Source of the DNA: Gammaproteobacteria bacterium
Lineage (GTDB): Bacteria; Pseudomonadota; Gammaproteobacteria; DSM-19610
Assembly: GCA_011371465.1 (NCBI GenBank)
Contig: DRQL01000325.1
Span: 1 to 24,840, forward strand
Length of the DNA: 24,840 bases
Direction: 5' to 3'
The notes beneath the pieces are model-generated. The model saw only the letters and a list, made by a program, of their open reading frames with translations. It did not search any database and was not told where the DNA came from. The first letter of the stretch is position 1. Every line of letters starts with the position of its first letter. The position numbers and the translations under genes were made by a program. This document shows positions 14,735 through 22,811 of the stretch, one piece after another.

Positions 14735-16690
14735 TTATTCCCGTTCCAGCAGCAGACATCCACTGGCGTGCCGGCGTACGCCCCAGCCGGGCGCGATCCA
14801 GGTGCTCGCCACGTCGTCGATCACCAGCAGCGGCCCGCGGTACGGCCGGTCGTAATCCAGGTCATGGCGTCTCCAGACGGGCACCGGCGCCTCGATACCC
14901 GCCAGCAGCGCCTGTTCAAACGGCCGACCCGATGGTGTACCGCCTTCATCCACCAACGACAATTCGCTGCCGCTGGCGGACAGGCCGACCCGCAGGTTCA
15001 CCAGTTCCACGGCTGCATCCAGCCGGTGACCGAAACGCCGCTGGTGCGCCGCGTGGAAATCCTGCCCGGCCCGTGCGACGTCCCGGAACGGCACGTTCAG
15101 GGTAAAACTCTGGCCGCGGTAACGCAGGTCGAGACTGAATTCTGCCCGGATATCCGCGCGCGCCACACCTTCCGCCCGCAACTCGGCCTGCCCCTGTTCC
15201 TCCAGCTTGCGGAAACGCGCCCTGAGCCGGTCGTCGCGCTGGGCATCCAGCAGGCCGTTCAGGGTGTGTGACAACTGCCGTCCGCGGGGCGCCGCCAGCA
15301 TGCCCAGCGCTGATAACACCCCGGCGTGCACAGGCACCAGTGCATGCCGCATGTCCAGCGCCTCGGCCAGCGCACAGACGTGCAATCCCCCCGCACCGCC
15401 AAACGCGGTCAGCGTGTACCCGGAGGGATCGACACCCCGCTGCACCGAAATCACCCGCAGGGCCTGCGCCATGTGTTCATTGGCCAGGTCGATAACCCCC
15501 CCCGCTGCCTGCTGGCGGGGCAGACCCATCCGCTCCGCCAGCCGTTCCAGCGCCTGTTCAGCGGCGCGGGTATCCAGCTGCAGCTTCCCGCCCAGGAACG
15601 CGGACGGGCGCAGGCGACCCAGTACCAGGTTGGCGTCGGTCACCGTCGCCAGCCGGCCGCCCTGGCCGTAACAGGCCGGCCCAGGGTCGGCGCCGGCCGA
15701 TTCCGGGCCCACCGCCAGCATACCGCCCTCATCCACCCGCGCGATGGAACCGCCCCCGGCCCCGATGGTGTGCATGTCCACCATCGGCACCGCCACCGGA
15801 TAGCGCCCGATACGTCCTTCCGAGGTCAGGCTTACCGCCCCGTCCAGCAGCGCAACGTCGGTGGAGGTGCCGCCCATATCAAAGGTCAGCAACTGCCGGC
15901 GTCCCAGCGTGGCGCCGATATGCAGCGCCCCCATCAGCCCCCCCGCCGGCCCCGACAACAGCAGGTTGACGGCGCGCCGGGCGGCCTGCTGCGCGGCGAT
16001 AGTCCGCGCTGAACTCTGCATGACATGGACCGGCGCCGGTTGCACGGCCTGTTGCAGGCGCCGCACATAGCCCTCGACCCGCGGCCCGACCCAGGCATTC
16101 AGCCAGGTGGCGATACCGCGCTCGTATTCCCCCTGCTCGGGCAGGATATCGGAGGACCGGGAGATAAACAGCGTATCCGGAAGCCGCGCCTCGATCTGCC
16201 GCTCGAAGCGCTCGTCCAGGTACGAAAACAGCAGGTTGATCGCCACCGCCTGTGGCGCCAGCGCCTGCACACGTGCCGCCAGCGCGTCGAGTTCCTGCTC
16301 ACCGAGCGGCTCGACCACCGATCCGTCCGCGCCCAGGCGGCCACCGGTCTCCAGGCATAAATCGGGGGGGACGGGCGGTGGAACGGCCCGCGGTTGCAGC
16401 TTATACAGCTCGCGGCGCGCCTGACGGCCAATGGTCAGCACATCGGCCAGACCGTAGTTGGTGATGTACAGGGTGCGCACGCCCTTGCCTTCCAGCACGG
16501 CGTTGGTGGCCACGGTCGAGCCGTGTACCAGGTGGTAGTTCCGCCCGTCCAGGCCCAGCTCCCGGATACCCTGTAAAATCGCCTGTTCGGGCGCCCCCGG
16601 CGTGGACAGCACCTTGTGTATCTTCAGGCGCTCGCCGTCGAACCAGACGAAATCAGTGAAAGTCCCGCCGGTATCGACGCCAAGCAGCAT
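14735..16690 (-). CDS. Hydantoinase/oxoprolinase A-type protein (HyuA family)
   Basis: This 651-residue protein has the ATP-binding fold of HyuA. An N-terminal LLGVDTGGTFTDFVWFD (hydantoinase A N-terminal domain), a central LLSGPAGGLMGA, the second phosphate motif TFDMGGTSTDVALL and GAGGGSIARVDEGG are all visible, followed by the C-terminal domain. Relatives form the A subunit of N-methylhydantoinase, 5-oxoprolinase or acetone carboxylase, acting with a HyuB subunit; no B subunit gene lies in the window, so the substrate is unknown. ATG at 16690 follows AGGAA, which overlaps the stop codon of the diguanylate cyclase gene, 14 bases upstream, suggesting cotranscription. ppk follows after 43 bases. 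Confidence 0.9.
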   Translation of the reverse strand: MLLGVDTGGTFTDFVWFDGERLKIHKVLSTPGAPEQAILQGIRELGLDGRNYHLVHGSTVATNAVLEGKGVRTLYITNYGLADVLTIGRQARRELYKLQPRAVPPPVPPDLCLETGGRLGADGSVVEPLGEQELDALAARVQALAPQAVAINLLFSYLDERFERQIEARLPDTLFISRSSDILPEQGEYERGIATWLNAWVGPRVEGYVRRLQQAVQPAPVHVMQSSARTIAAQQAARRAVNLLLSGPAGGLMGALHIGATLGRRQLLTFDMGGTSTDVALLDGAVSLTSEGRIGRYPVAVPMVDMHTIGAGGGSIARVDEGGMLAVGPESAGADPGPACYGQGGRLATVTDANLVLGRLRPSAFLGGKLQLDTRAAEQALERLAERMGLPRQQAAGGVIDLANEHMAQALRVISVQRGVDPSGYTLTAFGGAGGLHVCALAEALDMRHALVPVHAGVLSALGMLAAPRGRQLSHTLNGLLDAQRDDRLRARFRKLEEQGQAELRAEGVARADIRAEFSLDLRYRGQSFTLNVPFRDVARAGQDFHAAHQRRFGHRLDAAVELVNLRVGLSASGSELSLVDEGGTPSGRPFEQALLAGIEAPVPVWRRHDLDYDRPYRGPLLVIDDVASTWIAPGWGVRRHASGCLLLERE

Positions 16691-16704
16691 GCGGAGACAG
16701 GTTC

Positions 16705-17769
16705 CTAGCCGGCGACGATACAGTTGCGGCCGGCATCCTTGGCCGCGTACATGGCCTGGTCAGCACGTTTCAGCAGGGACTGGCTGTCATCGTCCTTCTC
16801 GCACATGGCGAGCCCCTGGCTGATGGTGATCTCGACCTGCTGGCTGGCGGTGCGCACCGGCTGCGAACCGATATGCTGGCGAACACGTTCGGCAATCTGC
16901 CGCGCGGTGTGCAGCGACGTGTTTTCCAGCAGGATGACGAACTCCTCGCCGCCATAGCGGCCGACCAGGTCGAACTCACGCAACGCCGCCTTGATGCGCG
17001 CCGCCACCTCGGCAAGCACCTGGTCGCCCACCAGGTGCCCCTGGGTATCGTTGACGACCTTGAAATGATCCAGGTCCGCCATGATGACCGCCAGCGGCTG
17101 CCCGGTTTTCCGGCAATGGGCAATCGCGCCCTCCAGCTCGCGCAACAGGCTGGTGCGGCTGGAGACACCGGTCAGCGCATCCTGCTCAAGCTGGGAGCGC
17201 AGGATGTTCTGCTCCAGCTTGAGGTGCTTGACGGAACGGTCCAGCGCCTGGATCTGCGAACGGTGGTAGACCTCGGTGGCCAGCGCAATGTCCAGGGTGG
17301 TCAGCTTCAGGACCAGCCGCGTCAGGGTGTCCCGCTGCGCGTCGTCGCTGACCTGGTCCATCAGCCACTCCAGGATCAGGCACTGCAACAACCCGAAGGA
17401 CTCCAGGTACAGGCTGAGCGGCACGCCTACCCGCGCGTGCGCCACCCCGACCCGCGCCCGGCTCTCGAAATAGCGCGCATCGCTGAAACGGACGCCGAAC
17501 TCACTCAGGTAGTCGACCTGCCGGCTCTTCAGGTGGCCCAGGTCAAAACTGGCCAGCAACTCGGCGGCCTGCGCGTTGCGCAACAGCTGGGTGTAAAAAC
17601 GGTCAATGATCTGTTCGGAGGCTGCGCGCGTGAGCAGGCGGTCGTGCAACAGGCGCACATCGTCGCGCGTGTGGTCATCCAGGCCGATCAGGATCAACTG
17701 CGCCTCGCGCCACCCGGCATCGAATCCAAATTGTTCGCACAAGGGCGTGGCGGGCTTTCCGGCGGCCAT
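16705..17769 (-). CDS. Globin-coupled diguanylate cyclase (DosC/BpeGReg-like)
   Basis: The protein joins an N-terminal globin sensor domain to a C-terminal GGDEF domain that makes c-di-GMP from two GTP. The globin part (about 30-170 from this start) contains AHARVGVP, the segment carrying the proximal haem histidine in globin-coupled sensors such as E. coli DosC. The GGDEF domain shows DALTGVSSR, DLDHFKVVND and the active-site GGEEF. The inhibitory site RxxD (REFD) lies five residues before GGEEF, so product inhibition is likely intact. Oxygen binding probably sets activity (family knowledge). The start is uncertain: ATG at 17769 gives 354 residues and leaves an 87-base divergent promoter region; ATG at 17841 would add 24 residues but sits 15 bases from the divergent ABC gene. 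Neither has a good ribosome site. Confidence 0.9.
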   Translation of the reverse strand: MAAGKPATPLCEQFGFDAGWREAQLILIGLDDHTRDDVRLLHDRLLTRAASEQIIDRFYTQLLRNAQAAELLASFDLGHLKSRQVDYLSEFGVRFSDARYFESRARVGVAHARVGVPLSLYLESFGLLQCLILEWLMDQVSDDAQRDTLTRLVLKLTTLDIALATEVYHRSQIQALDRSVKHLKLEQNILRSQLEQDALTGVSSRTSLLRELEGAIAHCRKTGQPLAVIMADLDHFKVVNDTQGHLVGDQVLAEVAARIKAALREFDLVGRYGGEEFVILLENTSLHTARQIAERVRQHIGSQPVRTASQQVEITISQGLAMCEKDDDSQSLLKRADQAMYAAKDAGRNCIVAG

Positions 17770-17840
17770 AGGGCTATCCAAATCCGCGGTGCTTTCGGTT
17801 ATGCTTGCACGCCATTCAGGCCCTGCAAGACATTCTGGCA

Positions 17841-17857
17841 TTTAATCATAAAGTATA
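17841..17857. promoter_or_regulatory. AT-rich divergent promoter core
   Basis: In otherwise GC-rich DNA this stretch carries TTTAAT on the plus strand (17841-17846, five of six -10 matches) and TATACT on the minus strand (17857-17852, five of six). The plus-strand box would start transcripts about four bases before the ABC gene ATG. No good -35 boxes are seen. Confidence 0.35.
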
Positions 17858-18807
17858 TGGATACCAAAATCCTGATCAGCGTCGAACAGCTCTACCGTTA
17901 CTATGGGCACACGCCGGCGGTAGAAGGCATCAGCTTCGAACTGGCACAGGGCGAGGTACTGGGATTCCTGGGACCGAACGGCGCCGGCAAGTCCACCACC
18001 ATGCAGATCATCACCGGCAACCTGGCGCCCGGCTCCGGCCGCGTGCGCATCAATGGCATCGACCTGCTCGATGAACCCCGGCGCGCCAAGGCCGAAATCG
18101 GCTACCTGCCCGAACAACCGCCGGTGTACCGCGACCTGACCGTGGACGAATACCTGGCCTATTGCGCCAGCCTGCACCGTATCCGCAAGCACAAGCGCAG
18201 CCAGGCGCTGAACCACGCCAAGGAACGCTGTGGCCTGGGAGCGGTGGGCCGGCGCCTGATCGGCAACCTGTCCAAGGGTTTCCAGCAGCGGGTGGGGATT
18301 GCGCAGGCCATCCTGCACAGCCCGCCGGTGGTCATCCTGGACGAACCCACCGTGGGTCTGGACCCCAACCAGATCCGCGAGATTCGCGCCCTGATCCGCG
18401 AACTGGGTGAAAACCACGGCATTATCCTCTCCACGCACATCCTGCCGGAAGTGCAGGCCACCTGCTCGCGGGTGCAGATCATTCACCGCGGCAAGCTGGT
18501 ATTCAGCGAGTCCATGCAGGCCCTGGAACAGCGGCTGGGCAGCCACGCACTGCTGCTGGAAACCCGCAACGCGCTGGATGCGGATGCACTGGAGCAGGTG
18601 GACGGGGTAAGCAGCGTGGAACTGCTGGACAGCCGGCGCGCGCGCCTGCGCTTTGGCGAGGACAACCCGGCCGAAGCGGTCGCGGCCTGCGTCGCCGAAC
18701 GGGGCTGGGGCCTGCTGGAACTGGCGCTCGACCGGCAGACGCTGGAACAGGTATTCGTCGACCTGACCTGCAGTGACGCCCCGGCCTCGAACGGAGTGGC
18801 TGCCTGA
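17857..18807 (+). CDS. ABC transporter ATP-binding protein (GldA/CcmA-like)
   Basis: This is a 316-residue cytoplasmic ATPase of the ABC-2 export class. The Walker A GPNGAGKST lies at about 39-47, the Q-loop near PEQPP (85-89), the signature LSKGFQQR at about 138-145, Walker B VVILDEPT at about 158-165, and the H-loop in LSTHILPEV. The last ~100 residues form the extra C-terminal domain common in the GldA/NatA/CcmA branch. No ribosome site precedes the ATG, and a -10 box lies so close that the mRNA may be nearly leaderless. Its stop codon overlaps the permease ATG by one base (TGATG), so the two are translationally coupled. It energises the membrane proteins encoded next. Confidence 0.93.
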   Translation: MDTKILISVEQLYRYYGHTPAVEGISFELAQGEVLGFLGPNGAGKSTTMQIITGNLAPGSGRVRINGIDLLDEPRRAKAEIGYLPEQPPVYRDLTVDEYLAYCASLHRIRKHKRSQALNHAKERCGLGAVGRRLIGNLSKGFQQRVGIAQAILHSPPVVILDEPTVGLDPNQIREIRALIRELGENHGIILSTHILPEVQATCSRVQIIHRGKLVFSESMQALEQRLGSHALLLETRNALDADALEQVDGVSSVELLDSRRARLRFGEDNPAEAVAACVAERGWGLLELALDRQTLEQVFVDLTCSDAPASNGVAA

Positions 18808-19556
18808 TGATCTTCACCATTGCCCTGCGCGAACTCAAGAACCTGTTCCTGTCGCCGCTGGCCTGGGCCATCATGGCGGTGCTGCAACTGATCGTGGCCT
18901 ACCTGTTCCTGATCCAGCTGGACACCTTCATGCTGCTGGAACCGCGCCTGGCCGGTGTCGAAGGCGCCCCGGGCGTGACCGATATCGTGGTCGCGCCGCT
19001 GCTGCAGACCACCGGCTTCCTGCTGTTGCTGATCTCGCCCGCCATCACCATGCGCGTATTCAGCGACGAACGGCGCAACCGCACCCTGAGCCTGCTGCTG
19101 TCCGCGCCGGTCACCATGACCGACATCGTGCTCGGCAAATTCCTCGGCGTGACCTTCTTTTTCCTGCTGCTGCTGGCCATGCTGATCGCCATGCCCCTGT
19201 CGCTGTATGCCGGCACTACCCTGGACGCCGGCAAACTGGCCGCCGGGGTGCTGGGCCTGTCACTGGTGCTGTCCTCCTTTGCGGCCATCGGCGTATTCCT
19301 GTCCTCGCTGACCGAACAGCCCGTGGTCGCCGCCATCAGCACCCTGGGCCTGCTGATCCTGCTGTGGATCATCGACTGGAGCAGCAGCCAGGAGCAGGTC
19401 TCCACCCTGTTCCAGTACCTGTCACTGAAATCGCACCTCGAACCCTTCCTCAAGGGCCTGTTCAGCACCGCCGACGTGGGCTACTACCTGATCCTGATCA
19501 CCACCTTCCTGGTCCTGAGCGTCCGGCGCCTCGACCAGCAGCGACTGACGGGGTGA
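18807..19556 (+). CDS. ABC-2 type permease (GldF-like)
   Basis: This 249-residue inner-membrane protein has about six hydrophobic helices. The segment MRVFSDERRNRTLSLLLSAP after the second helix is the hallmark of ABC-2/GldF permeases. It is the membrane partner of the ATPase encoded immediately upstream and shares a one-base overlap with it. In Bacteroidetes the related GldF works with GldA and GldG in gliding; in Gammaproteobacteria such cassettes are common, not tied to gliding, and their cargo is unknown. The next gene begins four bases after its stop codon. Confidence 0.92.
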   Translation: MIFTIALRELKNLFLSPLAWAIMAVLQLIVAYLFLIQLDTFMLLEPRLAGVEGAPGVTDIVVAPLLQTTGFLLLLISPAITMRVFSDERRNRTLSLLLSAPVTMTDIVLGKFLGVTFFFLLLLAMLIAMPLSLYAGTTLDAGKLAAGVLGLSLVLSSFAAIGVFLSSLTEQPVVAAISTLGLLILLWIIDWSSSQEQVSTLFQYLSLKSHLEPFLKGLFSTADVGYYLILITTFLVLSVRRLDQQRLTG

Positions 19557-19560
19557 CGGT

Positions 19561-20931
19561 ATGCAGGTAACGCGTTCCTCCCGACGTCAGCTGCAACTCC
19601 AGAACCTGTTCTTCCTGATCGGCCTGCTGGTGTTCATGGGTCTGCTGGCCACGCTGAGCCTGCGCTACGTCTACGAAGCCGACTGGACCAGCAGCGGCCG
19701 CAATACACTCTCGGTCGACAGCCGCCAGCTGCTGGATGAAATGCCCGGCGTCATCCACGTCACCGCGTTTGCAACGGACAACACCATGGTGCGCTCAGCC
19801 ATCAAGGACCTGGTAGCGCGGTACCAGCGCTACAAACCGGATGTCGAACTGCAGTTCGTCAACCCCGATGCCGAACCGGAGCGCGTGCGCGAACTCGGCA
19901 TCAGCATGGACGGCGAACTGCTGCTGGCCTACCAGGGGCGCAGTGAAAAACTGCAGTCACTCTCCGAACAGAGCCTGACCAACGCACTGCTGCGTATCGC
20001 CCGCCAGCAACAGCGCAAGGTGGTGTTCCTGGCCGGCCACGGTGAACGTGACCCGCACGGACAGGCCAACCATGACTACGGCAGCTTCGGCGCCCTGCTG
20101 GAAAAAAAGGGGATCAAACTCGAACAGCTTACCCTCGCCGAGACCCCGGAAATCCCCGCCGACACCAACCTGCTGGTCATCGCCGACCCGCGCACCCCGC
20201 TGCTCACCGGCGAAATACAGATCATCCACCGCTACCTGCAGGATGGCGGCAACCTGCTGTGGCTGGCCGAGCCCGACAGCACCGCCACGCTGGACCCGCT
20301 GGCCGAAGCCCTGGGCGTGGAGTTTCTGCCGGGCACCGTCGTGGACGCTACTACCCAGTTGTTCGGCATCGACAACCCCGCTTTTGCCCTGATTACCAGC
20401 TACCCCATGCACCCCGTCACCCGCGAGCTGGGCAGCCTGACGCTGTTCCCGCAGGCAACAGCGCTGGAAGTTTCCGCACCTGAGGGCTGGCAGGCCGAGC
20501 CCCTGCTGACCACGCTGGATCGCGCCTGGACGGAAATCGGCCCGATCAGCGGCACCATCCGCTTCGACGAAGACAGCGACGAACGCATGGGACCGCTGGA
20601 CATTGGCTACGTGTTCACCCGTGAAGTAAAAAAGGACGACGCGGACGAAGAGTCCGGCAACGAACAGCGCGTGGTGGTCATCGGCGACAGTGACTTCCTG
20701 TCCAACACCTACCTCGGAAACGGCGGCAACATCGATCTCGGCCTCAGCCTGTTCAACTGGCTGAACCACGATGACCGCTTCATCACCATCACCGCCCGCA
20801 CCGCCGGCGATACCCACCTGGAACTCAGCAAGACCGCACAGATGCTGATCGGTTTTGGCTTCCTGTTCGGCCTGCCGCTGCTGCTGCTCGGCACCGGGGT
20901 GAACATCTGGTGGCGGCGGCGCAACCGCTGA
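19561..20931 (+). CDS. GldG-like ABC transporter auxiliary protein
   Basis: This 456-residue protein has one membrane helix near each end (about 16-36 and 428-450), leaving about 390 residues, presumably periplasmic. That part resembles the GldG/ABC-type uncharacterised transport region: LSVDSRQLLDEMPGVIHVTAF near 43-63, VVFLAGHGERDP near 157-168, an NLLVIADPRTPL segment and a VVVIGDSDFLSN segment near 365-376. It ends with an Arg-rich cytoplasmic tail. The soluble fold is related to thioredoxin/glutamine-amidotransferase-like domains in IFT52/GldG proteins, with no clear catalytic residues. GGGGTGA precedes the ATG. It lies between the permease and the DUF4340 gene and is surely part of the same complex. 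Confidence 0.88.
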   Translation: MQVTRSSRRQLQLQNLFFLIGLLVFMGLLATLSLRYVYEADWTSSGRNTLSVDSRQLLDEMPGVIHVTAFATDNTMVRSAIKDLVARYQRYKPDVELQFVNPDAEPERVRELGISMDGELLLAYQGRSEKLQSLSEQSLTNALLRIARQQQRKVVFLAGHGERDPHGQANHDYGSFGALLEKKGIKLEQLTLAETPEIPADTNLLVIADPRTPLLTGEIQIIHRYLQDGGNLLWLAEPDSTATLDPLAEALGVEFLPGTVVDATTQLFGIDNPAFALITSYPMHPVTRELGSLTLFPQATALEVSAPEGWQAEPLLTTLDRAWTEIGPISGTIRFDEDSDERMGPLDIGYVFTREVKKDDADEESGNEQRVVVIGDSDFLSNTYLGNGGNIDLGLSLFNWLNHDDRFITITARTAGDTHLELSKTAQMLIGFGFLFGLPLLLLGTGVNIWWRRRNR

Positions 20932-20937
20932 TACCAC

Positions 20938-21795
20938 ATGAAATCGCGCTGGATCGTCAATCTCCTGCTGCTGGTGGCTATTGTCATCCTGGGACTGGTG
21001 ACCTATTACCAGCCCGGGGTGGAACAACCGGCGGAACGCGCCGCCATCACCCCCCTGAAAAAAGCCCAGGTGCACCGTATCCATATCAACCGGCCGATCC
21101 GCGATGACCTGGTGCTGGTGAAAAGTGATAACGGCAACTGGCAGATAGAACACACGCCCCGCCTGCCCGCCGACCGGCTGCAGATGAACGCGCTGTTACG
21201 CCTGGCCGAACAGCCCGCCGTGCGCAGCTACCCCGCCAGCGAACTGGAACTGGACCAGCTGCAGCTCGACCCGCCCTACGCCACGGTCATCCTCAACGAT
21301 ACCGCGGTCGAGTTCGGCAATCTGGAACCCATCGAAGGCTTACGTTACGTGCGCGTGGCGGACCAGGTACACCTCATCCCCGACAACTACCTGCAACTCA
21401 TCGAACTGAGCTATACCCAGTTTGTACGCCGCGCCCTGTTTGCCAAAGGCGCCCGCATCGACGCCATCCGTCTGCCCGGCCTGTCGCTTCGCAAGGAGGA
21501 CGGCAAATGGGCAATCGACCCGGAGCAGGACGTCTCCGCCGACGACCTGCAGGCCTTTGTAGAACGCTGGCAGAATGCCAGCAGCATCAACACCCGTGCG
21601 GCCGACCCACTCGACAACCCTGAGATCATCAACATCACGCTGGCCAACCATGCGGGTGAGATTGAATTTGCCATTGCCGCGCGCAAACCGGAACTGATCC
21701 TGGTGCGCAGAGATCTGGGCATTCAATACCGCATGGGGGACACGGCCGACAGCCTGCTGGCACTGGTACCGCCTGCGGCAAAAGAAGCAGAGTAA
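20938..21795 (+). CDS. DUF4340 domain-containing protein
   Basis: This 285-residue protein is anchored by an N-terminal membrane helix (about 5-22), with the rest presumably periplasmic. The soluble part contains the repeated beta pattern of DUF4340 (NGNWQIEHTPRLPADRLQMN near 62-81, then DGKWAIDPEQDVSADDLQAF near 188-207): two copies of the same unit. DUF4340 proteins almost always accompany GldG-like ABC genes, as here, and are probably a structural part of that exporter. It begins six bases after the GldG-like gene, with no separate promoter visible. mutM follows after 21 bases and may be cotranscribed. Confidence 0.86.
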   Translation: MKSRWIVNLLLLVAIVILGLVTYYQPGVEQPAERAAITPLKKAQVHRIHINRPIRDDLVLVKSDNGNWQIEHTPRLPADRLQMNALLRLAEQPAVRSYPASELELDQLQLDPPYATVILNDTAVEFGNLEPIEGLRYVRVADQVHLIPDNYLQLIELSYTQFVRRALFAKGARIDAIRLPGLSLRKEDGKWAIDPEQDVSADDLQAFVERWQNASSINTRAADPLDNPEIINITLANHAGEIEFAIAARKPELILVRRDLGIQYRMGDTADSLLALVPPAAKEAE

Positions 21796-21816
21796 TCCGG
21801 CCCGACCGGAACCGCG

Positions 21817-22632
21817 ATGCCGGAACTGCCTGAAGTCGAAACCACTCGCCGCGGCATCGAGCCCCACCTGTGCGGCCGCACCATACACAGGCTCATCGTG
21901 CGCCAGCCGCGCCTGCGCTGGCCGGTCGCCACCACCCTGGCGAAAACCCTGCAGCAGTGCGAGATCCGGCAAGTCTCCCGCCGCGCCAAGTACCTGCTGA
22001 TCGGCACAGACCGGGGCACACTCCTCATTCATCTCGGCATGTCCGGCAGCCTGCGCATCCTCACTGGCCAGGCCGCACCGGGCAAACACGACCACATCGA
22101 CCTGTTGCTCAATAACGGTGTCACGTTGCGTTACACCGACCCGAGACGCTTCGGCGCCTGGCTGTGGACCACCGGGCGCAGCGCATCTCACCCCCTGCTG
22201 CGCAAACTGGGACCGGAACCCCTCGGCGACGACTTCAACACGGATTACTTCTACAACCGCTCGCGCGGACGCACACTGGCGATCAAATCCTTCCTGATGG
22301 ACAGCCACACAGTAGTCGGCGTCGGCAACATCTACGCCAGCGAAGCCCTGTTCCGTGCCGGCATCCACCCCGCACGCGCCGCCGGGCGCATCAGCCGGCA
22401 ACGCTATGCAGGACTGGTCGAGGCAGTAAAGCAGGTACTGGCCGAGGCCATCCACCAGGGCGGCACCACCCTGCGCGATTTCAGCAACGGCGAAGGCAAA
22501 CCCGGCTACTTCCAGCAGTCACTGAACGTCTATGCCCGGACCGGCGAGCCCTGCCCATCCTGCTCAACCCCCATACGCGAAACCCGTACCGGCCAGCGCT
22601 CGACCTTTTACTGCCCGCATTGCCAGCACTGA
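21817..22632 (+). CDS. mutM: Formamidopyrimidine-DNA glycosylase
   Basis: This bifunctional glycosylase/AP lyase removes 8-oxoguanine and formamidopyrimidines from DNA. At 271 residues it has normal length. Pro2 is the catalytic nucleophile and Glu3 its partner (MPELPEVETTRRG); Lys58 in RRAKYLL is also conserved. The helix-two-turn-helix region contains VVGVGNIYASEALF, and the C-terminal zinc finger is intact (C-x2-C-x16-C-x2-C in the last 25 residues). The short gap after the DUF4340 gene suggests shared transcription. A cluster of short interspersed repeats begins directly after its stop codon. Confidence 0.97.
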   Translation: MPELPEVETTRRGIEPHLCGRTIHRLIVRQPRLRWPVATTLAKTLQQCEIRQVSRRAKYLLIGTDRGTLLIHLGMSGSLRILTGQAAPGKHDHIDLLLNNGVTLRYTDPRRFGAWLWTTGRSASHPLLRKLGPEPLGDDFNTDYFYNRSRGRTLAIKSFLMDSHTVVGVGNIYASEALFRAGIHPARAAGRISRQRYAGLVEAVKQVLAEAIHQGGTTLRDFSNGEGKPGYFQQSLNVYARTGEPCPSCSTPIRETRTGQRSTFYCPHCQH

Positions 22633-22633
22633 A

Positions 22634-22811
22634 GCGCGGGGGAATTTGGGGTCAGAGTAGAATGGCTTTTACTTAAGACGCTTTGTCGGATTACGCTGCG
22701 CTAATCCGACCTACCAGGTAAGGCCAGCACCCATGTTACGTAGGTTGGGTTAGCGCGGGGAATTTGGGGTCAGAGCGCGGAATTTGGGGTCAGGAATTTG
22801 GGGTCAGAGTA
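22634..22811. repeat. Cluster of four GGAATTTGGGGTCAG repeats
   Basis: Copies of GGAATTTGGGGTCAG(AG) start at 22641, 22759, 22779 and 22793. The first three are preceded by GCGCGG, so the unit is probably about 20-25 bases. The last two are in tandem and share one base. Such units are scattered in many proteobacterial genomes and are often near REP-associated (Y1/IS200-like) transposase genes; no transposase remains here. Confidence 0.75.
22685..22755. repeat. REP-like inverted pair (REPIN/BIME-type)
   Basis: GTCGGATTA (22685-22693) and TAATCCGAC (22702-22710) form a perfect 9-bp hairpin with an 8-base loop, followed by CTAC. A second unit, GTAGGTTGGGTTAGCG at 22740-22755, is the reverse complement of 22699-22714 at 14 of 16 positions and is cut short where the next GGAATTTGGGG repeat begins. 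The inverted arrangement is that of REP doublets mobilised by RAYT transposases. Confidence 0.7.

Noticed and set aside
13828..15105. Plus-strand frame of 425 codons across ppk and the HyuA-type gene
   Set aside because: Antisense to two conserved genes and rich in Gln/Arg/Pro, as expected of a shadow frame; no domain is recognisable.
16873..17856. Upstream in-frame extension of the ABC ATPase gene
   Set aside because: The extension is antisense to the diguanylate cyclase, has no ABC-related sequence, and the family begins just before ILISVEQLYRYYG.
22641..22811. CRISPR array
   Set aside because: The GGAATTTGGGGTCAG copies are unevenly spaced (118, 20 and 14 bases between starts), the last two overlap, and there are no spacers of constant length or cas genes.
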